This document shows, in pieces, positions 1 to 12,100 of a stretch of 64,000 bases of DNA. Under the pieces are notes generated by a model. That model had not been told where the DNA came from. It worked only from the letters and a program-made list of their open reading frames with translations, and did no database searches. The position numbers and the translations under genes were made by a program. This DNA is from Gordionus sp. m RMFG-2023 (Eukaryota; Nematomorpha; Gordioida; Chordodea; Parachordodidae). Position 1 is the stretch's first letter. Every line of letters begins with the position of its first letter. The DNA is taken from contig NC_088776.1 of NCBI RefSeq assembly GCF_954871325.1, forward strand, positions 35,140,508 to 35,204,507. Reading direction: 5' to 3'.

Positions 1-466
1 TGCGCCGCCGCCGCTGATTTAGACCATGCCTACACAGCGTGCTAAAAAAGTGTCGGCGCTCAACACGCCACCGCTGATGTAAAAATTCTGCGGCGTGATA
101 CATATTTTTTAATATTAATTTATTTTATATATTATTTATGAATTGTAATTAGACGAAAAATATTAATTATTTTTTGAATTATTAAAGATTTTATTTTTTA
201 AAATTAATAAATATTATTTGCTATAAATTTGATATGTAAATTCCCTCACTTTGGGCAGGTTCGTGACCAACGTGCTAGATAAAATAAGATTAGGACATTA
301 AATTTGAAAAGGTAATTCTATATTTTATTCTTTGAATTTTTGATGCTTCAAATAATTTACAACTCGTTATATAAAATTTATTTTTAATCATAATAGGAAA
401 TTTTAATTAATGGTTTTTATTTGCCATTATAACATATATAAAAATACCAGGACTAAAACAATTATA
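1..466. other. GC-rich motif cluster, then AT-rich DNA
   Basis: Positions 1-105 hold several copies of GCCGCCGCTGAT- and GCGGCG-like words in both orientations, unlike the AT-rich DNA after them. This resembles the motif-repeat termini of other elements here and may be the end of a transposon entering from the left. No gene is seen. Confidence 0.35.
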
Positions 467-659
467 ATGGATGCAGCATTGCAATACCCTGTAACAAAAT
501 ATAGTATAGCCTTGCAAGCAAAGCCTTCTTTTGCATGGAAACATTTTGGATCCTTAATATTAAAAACTGACACAAATAATAGAAGAACCAGTGTTGCTAC
601 AGATAAAGACTTTTGTATTATATGCTTGCAAATAGCACTTGATAAAGATGGTGAGGATG
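467..659 (+). pseudogene. BED-type zinc-finger fragment (hAT-like)
   Basis: The frame reads KPSFAWKHFGSL, then KDFCIICLQIALDKDGED. This is the W..F and C..C half of a BED zinc finger, as found at the start of hAT transposases and ZBED proteins. The remaining His ligands are cut off where a hAT end begins at 660. It may be a transposase or a domesticated gene fragment. Confidence 0.45.
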
Positions 660-970
660 CAGGGGCGTCGCTAGCCTTTACAATCTCAGGGGGCTTCAAC
701 TAAAAAATTTTTATGAGGGGCCGGGTTTTATATTAATATATTATACTTTTTTAAAATTTACTAACTCTAAATAATTATTCTGAATGTCATTTATTATATT
801 TTGCATACAAAATAAACTAGCATTTAAAATAATATTTTTTAATAGAAAATCTATTTATTACAGATTAAAATATTTTCGATTGTTGATATGAAATGATTTT
901 GCGTCTAAAGAATAATAAATGATAAAAGGTTAATTAATTTATATATGCCTCAATTGATATGTGCTATTAT
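660..970. mobile_element. hAT-type end (CAGGGGCGTCGC), partial copy
   Basis: Begins CAGGGGCGTCGCTAGCC and matches the inverted right end of the 54298-56276 element for about 300 bases, including CTCAGGGGGCTTCAACT and later TTAATTAATT tracts. The other end is not found, so this copy is truncated or diverged. It lies inside a BED-finger frame. Confidence 0.6.
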
Positions 971-2914
971 TGGTTAAAAACAGATTAGAAAGATGGGAAT
1001 TGACATATTAGGGATGTTTTTTGGAAATTTTTTAAAAAATATAAAAATAATCAAATATTGTTTCTCAAAATTGTCTATACAATCAAAACCGCGTAATTGC
1101 ATATCACATAAGTACAAATATTCTTGAATGCGAAAATAATAAGCCATTTTGTTAAAATCTTCAATGGCATAATGTTATTTTTAAATGCAAATCGGTTAAT
1201 GCGAAAAATTTAAAGTCCCATTTATATGTTAACACGCTATTTTTATCGGATATATGCGAAGCGATGATTTTTGTATTGGAGATTAGCACTAAATAATTTT
1301 AAAAAATTATTTTTGAATTTACATCAATCCCTTAAATTCTTGATACCCAACCTGATAGGTTTTTCTTTTTATCCCGTATCACTTAGTTATTATTTTATGC
1401 TTAAATTGTTATTAGAAAATATAATTCATAGAATAGAATCAAAATTATCACAATGCCTTACAAATAAACTACTAGCATAAGAAAATTAGCTTTCAGAAAA
1501 CAGAGATAGCATTATTAATTTGACTTGCGCAGGTACGGAGCCCTAATTGCAGTGAATGGTCTTTCCATCCTAAAAAAAGGTTGAATTAACAGCAAAATAT
1601 TTGATGAGGTAGTTCTAAATAATATAAATATCTACAATTTTTATAATTCTAGGTGGCTGCAGATATTTAGAAAAAGACAAAATATTAATTTCACACAATC
1701 TGCAAGGAAAGAGGAAGCGCCGAAATTTTGTTTTTTAATCTTAAATTTGTTTAAATTTACATCTAAAAAGAATATTAGTTATATATTTGAGTATTGTTTG
1801 TTAGTTCATAAATATATGATCAAATAAATTGATGAAAAAATTTAATATTTTAATAAATTTCACAATTCAAAGGGTGTTTGTAGCTAAATGCCAAGTGATT
1901 TATAAGTGAGGAATTTTAATAATTACTATGTTTAGTTAAAAAAAATTTATATAAATCAATGACCTTAAATAAAATTATTTGATTTAAATCGAATTGATTT
2001 TTATTTGTACAGACTGGTTAGTGAGGAACAAAAGCACAGCTACATTTAATTTGAGAACACCTAAAAATGCTATTTATTTGTGAAAAGTCTTTTTATGTGA
2101 ACTCCTTAAATAAATTTTTTTTAAATGAAGTGTACAAGACATCTAAATGATAGAGAAAAATAATAACTAAACTATTTATGTAGAGTATTTATTATAACTT
2201 TATTTAATTAGGTTCAAAATATATCTAATCTATAAATCGAAGAATATGAAATATGTCGAGTTAGCATTATATTTTACTACATTTTTTTATATAAATATAA
2301 TATAAATAATATATTAAGTTATTTATAAAAAATTATAATTTTTGGCCATATTCAAGTATATAATATATGAAAAAAATCTTTAATAACTTCATACCTTGTG
2401 TACAATATAAACATAACTCAAAATTCAATTGCAAAGATTATGATTAAATCAACAGTGAGAAAAACAAAAGGGATAATTTTAAACATTCTTTAAAATAGGA
2501 ACAATTCTTTTTAAAACCCCTAGATCTTTTTATATTTTATATGCTATTAGTTCAAAAAGGATTTAATTTTAAAAAAATCTTCAATTACTATATAAAGATT
2601 TATCACAGCAATATACATATTTTTTTTGATAACGGATTTTAATAGATTAAATATTATATTAAATTAGGAAAAAAAATATATGTGTCGTATAAAATCGGCA
2701 AATGACCTATGACATTCATTAAAATATATCAAAAACTTGTTGCTATAAATATTGCTTATTTTCTTGTTCAAAGCGGAATATTTGATATTTTTATTGTTTT
2801 CAGATTAGTAATTAGTCAAGGTTTGAATATCAAGGTCAAGCCAACATAACTAAAGTTTTGATTGATTGGTTACTTGTTTTACCTGAAGATAATTTTTCAT
2901 TGTACCCAGCTTTT
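971..2914. other. AT-rich non-coding DNA, no gene recognised
   Basis: No open frame with recognisable similarity. Around 2440-2500 there is a weak match (AAAAGGGATAATTTTAAACAT) to the central loop of the foldback family, so part may be old repeat. Confidence 0.4.
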
Positions 2915-2920
2915 TTTATT
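2915..2920 (-). terminator. Candidate polyadenylation signal
   Basis: AATAAA on the minus strand, about a dozen bases after the stop of the possible last BRPF exon. In DNA this AT-rich the hexamer is common, so it is only supporting evidence. Confidence 0.25.
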
Positions 2921-2931
2921 TTAACGGATAT

Positions 2932-3165
2932 TTAAAAAGTTTCCCCCTTTTTGTACTGTTCTGAGGCGTAAAAATATAAGGGCGTTTTATCGGAACATGA
3001 GGAAAGGCTGGAAGCCGGAGATGATGGCGAAAGGGATGAGGGAAATTTAGAAAGAATATTTTCATCATTCTTTGCTTCGTCATTAGAATTGAGATTGTGA
3101 TTCGGACCATTAAAATTCTCTGATATATCGTCGTCACACAAGACATTATTATCGGATCGGTACAA
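2932..3165 (-). CDS. Possible terminal BRPF exon
   Basis: An open frame after ACTTAAAAAAG|TTG, phase 0, compatible with exon 14. It encodes 77 residues: an acidic Asn/Asp/Glu start, then a Ser/Pro run ([18 protein letters not shown]), then [17 protein letters not shown] and a stop. BRPF1 also has an acidic/Ser-rich stretch before its PWWP domain, but no PWWP follows. It could instead be a separate gene's exon or chance. The intron to exon 14 would be 6.6 kb. Confidence 0.4.
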   Translation of the reverse strand: MYRSDNNVLCDDDISENFNGPNHNLNSNDEAKNDENILSKFPSSLSPSSPASSLSSCSDKTPLYFYASEQYKKGETF

Positions 3166-6100
3166 CTTTTTTAAGTGATAGAAATAATAATCTTAAAATT
3201 ATTTTATTCTTTGGTAAGGGGGGGGGGGGGGTCAAGACTCTAGACGAAAAAGAATATTCAAGTAATCATTAAGTGGTGATCAGGCTAATGTTATGGTACG
3301 CAAAGTGTCAGAAATAGTCACATGCTAAAAAGATATTTTAAACCCCAAATATATATATGTTGGATTCGATATTAAATCAACTAAAAGAACTCGATTCTCA
3401 ACAAGACTCCCTTCGATTTTTTTTCAAAATGTGTGTGTTGACAGTAATGTTGTTAAACGGCTCGTTTTGAGCCGATTTTTAAAAACGGCTAACTCAATAT
3501 TTTAGCCAGAAAAATATTGCCTAAGCCTCGAGATTTTGTAAATAGATGTCTAGACCTTTGTTCCTACTATGAGTAAAATCTTCAGGCTTGAGTAATATTT
3601 TTCTGAATGAAATATTGAGTTAGCCGTTTTTAAAAATCGGCTCAAATCGAGCCGTTTAACAACACTAGTTGACAGTATACAGGGACCCGGAACAAGGGCA
3701 TTTTTGCGTTCCCGTTCCGGTCAAAAAATTGTTCCGTTTCTATTCCACCTTCATTCCTATAAAAATATCTAAATATATTCTTTAAATCTCACATTTTAAA
3801 TAATCTTTATGTAATCATTAAATGAATCTATTATTACATCGAAGCAATTATATATTTTAAAAGATTATCATTTATATTAGTTATTTGTGGCGTTAGTATA
3901 AATTTGAGTGTCGAAAAACAACGTTCAACACTTATCTGGTTACAAGGCGTGCTAATACGATTTGGGTCATATAGGTTAGAATATTTTATTTTATTGAATT
4001 ACCAGTATTCTACCACAATTTTTGATTAATCTTTACCGCTAGAATTTTTTTTATAGTTAATAGAATATCCTTTTTGTAAGTTTTGTTATTTTCTTTTTAA
4101 TCCTTGGACCTTAGAAATATTTCTAATTCATCAAATTTTTGCCCTTCTTCAGAAGATTTATCTGATTTACTTATTATATTTAAATCTCCATCCTTAAAAT
4201 TTTTAATATGTTTCAATGCCGCCAATAAATTATTTATAGCTATTTCCTCTTCGTTCAAAAGAGATTTAAACCTAAGATCTAGATATAAGGAAGAACAAAG
4301 TATTCATTAGCATTTTTTACCTTGTTGAAAACTGAAATCATGGAAAATGGTCTCTTTTTGGAAAATTAAGCTTACTTTTTTAACGGCTCTAATGTTGACG
4401 CCATAGTTTTCCAATCTTCATCGGAGGAAAAAATTTAGGATAAGATTTATAAAATCTTAAGAACTTAATATTTTAAATTATGGAAATAAATAAGAAATTT
4501 ATATATAATTTCAGGACTGTTTTAGAGGTGCCGTTCCATAAATTTACTCATAATATTTTATAATTATGTCATTTCTTCTACTAATATGCAATTACATTCT
4601 CCATAAGATAATATGAAATGTAAGAAAGGTATAATAATATATTTAACTTTATATTGTTATTATTGATTTCATCTTCATCCTTTTTCAAGTGGATTTTTTA
4701 TCCAAACTAATTCGTTTTCTCCAAAATATCTATGTTGGCCTTTGTTTAACTGGTCATGTTTTACTACAGAGGTTTCTAATTTTTCAGTAATTGAAGGTTT
4801 CCCCCAGTCTAATAAAGTATTTAGTCTTCTCCCCACATCTTTCTACTAATCCGTTACTTCTTTTTATAAAATTCATTTGAAATGAATTGTGGACCATTGT
4901 CTGTGACAATTTGACGTGGAAAATGAAGTGACAATTTGACGTGTAACACCATATCGTTTACTTGTGGTATCTTTCTATCGATCTCTAGATTCCATGGGTA
5001 TACGGCAACTTCTGGTATATCTCTGCGATGTTTTTGATACCCAATACAGCGGTTGACTAATTTTTCGAAATTTTTCCCACCATGAGTTAAAATCTCTCGT
5101 TCGTATTTTAAATTTTCGTCCAAACAAATAGTTAATTTTTCTACGCCGTTTACTCTCTTTAGCTTCTTTGTCGATTGCCGAATAATTCTTTTCAGCATTT
5201 TGTAACGTTCTCGAGGTGTAAGCTGCCCTTAAGTTTTAGCCTTCCGATTTTATTCCATATTATTTCATTAATAATGCTTACTGCCGAGCCCTTATCATAT
5301 TCCATTTTAATTTTTTGGTTGTCTATTAATACCTCAATTGTTGGATGTTGTCCATATTTGTATATTTTTCTTAGAGACATCCGAATAGTCGTCTTTATTA
5401 TTGAAATTTGTACCATAAATCTTTTCTTTTTTACAACATACGGCGAAGTGGTTTGATTTCCTACATAGTTTCTCTTTTTACATATGCTTTATTATCCTTT
5501 TGATAGTGCCGTTTATCATTATCATTATTATTATAATGCCGATTGTTTTTATCATGTTGATTTATCATTATTATTTTCATACCATTTTAGCAATATTATT
5601 TATTTCTGAGTCAGCCGGTTCCATCGCTAAAGCCAATTCTACATCTTTGTTTAAGTTCAACAGTTGATCTTCGTCTTTAGTATTTGGATATCTTAAACGT
5701 AGTTCTTTATCTAGTTGTGATATCTTTAGTCCGGGGATTAATTGCACGAATTACCAAATTCGCATCTTCGGGCTAGCTCCTTTATATTTTTTAAATAGCT
5801 CATTACGGATTCAGTAGGCCCGCGACTTAATCTAATGAAATCAATTCTAGATGCCAAAATAGTTCTTTCATCTTTATACAGTTGTTTAGCAATTTTGTAT
5901 ATGTCAATCCATCCTACCTCCTCTATTTTCCTAGGATAGAGTAATTTTTTGATATCAGTTATAATGTTTATTCCTCCATAAGCTATAAATAATTTTTTAA
6001 AAGTGGCCAGTTTGAAAAATATTTTTCACATTCAGTATGTATTTTATATAATCAATGTAGTCATCGATGGAACAATCTTCTTTTTTAAAATCCTGTAAAA

Positions 6101-9100
6101 ATATTTTATCCATAATTTCCAAAATATATTATTTTTTTTTATAAACAGGAAAAAAATTTATAATTTTATATATTAAACTTGACCGAAGACCGAAAATTGC
6201 GCGACTTATATATATTTTTTTTTATTTCGTCGCCATTTTTTAGTCAAAACAATCGATTCTTTATTTTAAAATTATTTCCTATATATATATAGTATTTTAT
6301 AATTATGTCAACTTCTACTAATATGCAATTACATTGACCTCCATAAGATAATATGAAATGTAAAAAAATTATAATAATATATCATACAAATAACGTAACC
6401 TTTTAAAATATATATCTTAACCTTTACAATATATAAATATTCAAATATAACAACCATATTTGATTTTAAATATCTCAAAGATTAATTAAGCTCAAAAAAT
6501 AATTTAAATTTTATTAACTATCTCTAGAATAGCCCTTTAATGATATAAAATTTATTTTATTGAAAATAAGTCTATTACCAAAAACCGGAAATAGCTATAA
6601 AATGAAAATGCTCTTTTCTTTCATATTTCAGAAATTATACCCCCTAATATTTGTACAAAATCCTAGATGGTGAATACTGGCCCATGAGTTATTGCACTTT
6701 AAAAAAAAGTTGTATGGTTTAATTCAGAGTCCTGTAGCCGCTATTTTAATTTTTAAAATATACCGGGAGTGGGGGGGGGGGTATATTTTAAAGCCTTAAA
6801 TCGGCATTGTTAGGTATAAAAATAAATATAATATATTTTTAAAAAATCCAGGACGAGCCGTGCAAATGGTACCTCTGCAGATCTTTGGTTTAAATCCTAT
6901 ATTATACCAAATATATAATTTCTTTTTTAAAAGCGGTCAATATGCAAAAAATAACTAACTAAAATCTTAAAAAACCAAGACTATTTTACATTTTTTTTTT
7001 GAATATTAAAAAAAAACCGTGTTCCAAATTATACTATATTATTATAAAAACGAAAAACGCCTCAATTTGGAAGCATTATAAGGAATAAATAATAATGATT
7101 TGTATAATAAAGTAACAACCTAATAATCTCTTCACCACCCAAGAATGGACCTTCGTCTAGCAAAATAAAAATCTTTTTAGAATTAAAATTTTTGATCTGG
7201 TAACTGTGTGAGTGAACAATGTTTATTTTTTTTACCAGATAATTAAATCTTTGAAATCGTCAGAAATATATATTAAATTACGTATTCATTATCCAATTGA
7301 TTTATTTATTTTAACAACTGTCATAATTTTATAAAATTAATAAACATCTTCTATTTTGTCTACAAAGAGAAAAAAAAAGAAGTTATTTCAATTCTAGTAA
7401 TGTGCTGAAACCTCTTTCGGTTAAAATCACAATTAATGTGTTTTAATATTAGGATATCAATTAATCAAAATATTTGTAGTTCTTGCCAGAAAAATTTCAA
7501 TAATTTTATACTTCTCTGATGGAGATGCTACTCAGCATAAAAAAAACTTTTAACCTCTAATCATGAGAATGATTTTGGGATCAAAGCAGAATGGTAATTT
7601 TTTGGAACTACATTTAGCAAAACTTCTTGCAATAGTTTATGGGGGTGCTAGAACAAGTCTGCAACGTCCTTATAATAACCGTATGCGAACACCTAGGATT
7701 TGTGTAATTATAGGAGAATTAATATCGCTGGGATTCATTAAATATTCGTCAGCAACGTTGAATATATAAGCATGAACCAATTTCGAAAATAGATTTTCAA
7801 CAGCCACATGCATTTATTTCCATGAAAGAAAAAATGAAAAATTTTATTCTTCATTAAATTATTTAATGAATGATACTATTTAATTAATGTTTACTATAAT
7901 ATTAATTTGCGATGATTTTCATGTATTATAAATAATTAGCTAGTTATAAATATCTTTATAATTATTTTTTTTCTAAAATAAAAGCTAAACTTATATGTTA
8001 AAATACAACACAGTTTCCACTAGTGATTTTCATCGGGCCTAATTTTTCAAGCCCAGCCCGGCCCTATCCCAGACAGTTTTTTTAATTTGTCCCGAAAAGT
8101 CCGACCTGAAATAAAAATTATTTGTTCCCGGCTCGAATTAATTTAGATATAAATATTATTCTTTTCCTAATAAAGTTTAGCATTAGTTTGAACAAAATCG
8201 AGTTTATGATCATTCTACAAACAAATAAAAAATATTGGCTACTTGTTTCTTGCAAAAACTTTAAAATATATTTATTTCATTTCAAATCAAGCCGACCTGG
8301 TCCGATTTTTTTAAAAATATCAGGCCCAACCCAGAGATCTTTAATGTCCACCCATCTATTTTTTTAAATGTCCAAATTTTAAGTTGTCTTTTATTTTTAA
8401 AATTTAAAAAAATTACTACATATTTTAAATTTAAAAAAAAATTTGAAAGAAAAAAAGAGCAGTTTTCTTTTTTATAGCTATTTCCGATTTTTGGTAATAG
8501 ACTCATTTTCAATAAAATAAATTTTATATCATATTAAAGGGCTATTGTAGAGCTATTTAATAAAATTTAATAATGTTTTTAGCTAATTATTTTTTGAGAT
8601 ATTTAAAATTAACTCTAATATATTTTTTTCGCTTTTCTAAAGATGACCATATCTCATGAAGTAAGCTGAGTTGGGAATTAAAATTTTATATTTTTACTAG
8701 TTAGTGTATATACTACCATTATAAACATTTTTAATAAAATCGAAGAGGGTGGGTTGAATCTTCGGTTGATTTGATATGATACTCTTTTTTTTGTTTTGAA
8801 GCTAACTCTACTCCATATATGTGCTTTAAGCAGATGTATATATCAGCCCCAATATCCTACATCAGGAATTGGACTTTATGTAAATTCCTTTTATTTTAAC
8901 CAATTTAAGTATCATTTTAATATGTGACTATTTAACGACATGGTTCTGTAACAATAATTATAAAATTTAATCGTAACTAATAGTTAGTTCGTTTTATTTA
9001 ATACCATCTCCTTACTAAGAATTAGAGGTCAACCTACCCCGATCGGCGGGCTGGGAAAATATTTTTGGGCAGGACAAATTGTTCAAAATTTTTACAGGCC

Positions 9101-12100
9101 GGAGTTTTGAAAATGCATTTATGTGGCCTTCTTTAATGAAAAATTTTATGGGTAGAGCTGGACAACCTGCATAAAATGTTTTTTATGGGCCGAGCAAAAA
9201 ATTACAAGCCAGAAAACCCAATAGAAAATTTCCACGGGCCGGTTTGAGCTGCATAGACCTCTACTAAGAACCAGTTATTATAAGAAACATTCAAAATAAA
9301 AATTGAGACTTGATGGAATACAACTTGAAGAGAGACCCATAGAGGTCTAATTTTTAGGTCTAGCCCAATTATAATTCTTAGATCCAGTTTGATTAAAAAA
9401 AATTTTTTAACCTGGCCTGGATTAATATAAAAATTATCGATGAATTTTAGAAATTTGATTATTTTAAAGCCTGACCCGGAGTTTAAAATAATTTGGCTGC
9501 ATTTTGTAGTTTGTTTCTTGGAGAAATTGAAATATGAACGTTAAATGGTCCATTGCATATTATTTTCCAACTAGTAGATTTATATATTTTAAGTTTATTT
9601 TTAAAAATTCGACTTGACCCAGTCAGATTTTTAATTTATTTTTAAGCCGGACCAGGATTTTTATATTCATTGTATGGTTCACTCCAGGCCAAGTTTTGAG
9701 CCAGCAAATGATATCATAAATATATATATCATATAACTTTATTGTCTTTAACAATTGTTTTGTGTCTAAAAATAAAAGTAATATATATACTTGGAAACTT
9801 TCCCTGATACCACTGACATCGCTGAAAACTGGGATAGTATCGGAGGAAGAAATGTTGTTTGAATAATTTTGAGTATTCCACTGGGCAAAACCATTATAAA
9901 TATCAGCTTTGTCACTTTTCGATACATTTTGTGGAGCATAACTACCAGAATTTGAAACGGGATATTTGTCAATGTCAAGGGCACTCTCCCTAGTTTGGCC
10001 ATTTTTTTTATTAGCAGGATTCATGTTTATATTGATTTTGATATCGTCAAAACTTTGTAAATTCTTGTAATCAACATTCAAATCATTTTCCCTTTTAGCC
10101 GTCGAGTTGTTAGTATTAACAAATTTATTAGTATTCTTGTTGCCGATATTTATATTAATAAGGGTGGAAGGGTCGGTTTGATGTATATTGAAAGATAAAG
10201 AATCGGTATTGTGCGATATGGAGTTGATAGAATTGTCGATATACGTTTGTTTTTGGTGGCTAGTTGATTTATTGATGGAAGAAGGTTTATTGAAAAGGAT
10301 TTTTGATCTCCTGAATGCCAATATTATTATATAATTAACAAATTTATATATATATATTTACATATAAAAACTCCATGCTCTTATATTTGAAAATTTGAAA
10401 ATTCACCTTTTAGGAATTAATGCTCAAACGTAAAATATTATGATGCTGAAATCCAATTTAGGCGTGAACAGGCAAGGATTTTGCCTTCCTTTTGACCTTC
10501 TTAAAATGCAATAATGTTCGATTATTTGAATAACGAAGCGCATATATTTTTTTAGGCTTTAAAGAAATGGAATTTTAAGTTTTTTTGGAAAATAATTATC
10601 TTCGATTTTTTAAATTTATTTTATAACTATAATATAATGTTATATTTTGTTCAAGTTGCTTTATATTGTCTTATTCATGGGAGTCAATCAAAATTTCCGG
10701 GTAGTGGACATATGTATAACACTCATCAGCTAAAACTAAGGTGGATTACACCTAATTGGAAGAAATCCTATATATAAAATACATTAAATAGTGCAAAAAC
10801 CAAAAATAAAGTATGTCATTTTGCTATATGTATATTTAGTTCAAGTTTTAAGTAAATATTCTATAATGTTGCTTTTAAAGAGGTCAAGTATAGTTATTTT
10901 ACATATACTGATATATATTTTCGGCAAATAAGATTTTCAAATTTAAAATTGTGGTTAACAAATTATTTTGTTTTTTTTCTAACTTTACATCATTTACTTA
11001 GCGCATTTTTTAAATTTGAAATATCTGATTTTGTATTTTATACCAGCATAATACCTACCTTATAATTTGAGACAATTTTATAAGATATGACAATTATTTG
11101 CTGATAAGATAACGCATATTGCTGGAAACATAGACTTATAAGATATGACAATTATTTGTTGATAAGATAACGCATATTGCTGGAAACATAGACTTATATT
11201 AACATATAGTGCCCAATGCCCCAATTTTATAATGTATTTAAGACATCAGTCATTTGGCAGCCATTTTCAATGATACAACATTTGCTTTAATAAGTCTGTG
11301 TTTATAATAATTTTATGGTTAAATATTTCATGTATTTATGAAATTGTATTTAGCAAGATATAAAATTTTTCAAAAGGATATATAAAAATAATTAAATATT
11401 GTTTAAAAATTCATATATAAATGAATATAAAAAATTAAATATATATATATATTAATCAATTTTTATAATAATATATAATAAGAAAATAAAGTGACAAAAA
11501 AAATTCCTCAAGATGGAGCATTTTTAAACATTTTGATTTATATAAAAAATAGCGGCTTAATTTAAAACAGAATATAAATATATATTTTATTATATAAAAA
11601 ATTTACCATAATGTTAATATCTCTGACTTTTTTTCTATTATTTTTATTCCTGATCACTTTATTATTAATGATAATAGACTGTGGCTTTAAATAAAAATGA
11701 TTTCTTTTTTAAAATGATTAAAGTTTCCAATTAACAATAAAGCTCTTTTCAGATGGATCCATGCAGTTAAAAGAGAATTTTCTTAAGTCATACAAATACT
11801 CATGTTTCTGCATTGCACATTTTTCAAATGAATCTTTTTATCCAACATCTACAAATTATCATATTTTAATTTATCAATTAAATAAATGTGTTTTTACAGG
11901 ATATTTAAATTCTTCCATTAACAAAATATTTACAAGCTAAATCTAAATGGCTTAATGTGGCAATTTCAATGAGAGAAATAAGTTTATTTTAATGGTATAC
12001 CTTTATTAATTCAAAATGCAATACTATATTAAAATAACAAATAATTGTAAGTATATATGTTAGCGGTAATGTGTTTTTTCCGATAATGTTATTTTTCCAC

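Noticed and set aside
2916-3146. Second minus-strand frame overlapping the possible last BRPF exon
   Set aside because: It is the shifted reading of the same sequence, with no acceptor in the needed phase.
7563-7769. 68-codon plus-strand frame as a gene
   Set aside because: No recognisable domain, no neighbouring gene context, and the length is expected by chance.
10444-10545. Minus-strand open stretch with Lys/Arg-rich residues as the missing BRPF exon
   Set aside because: In the phase required after exon 13 the obvious acceptor gives an immediate stop. No similarity supports it.
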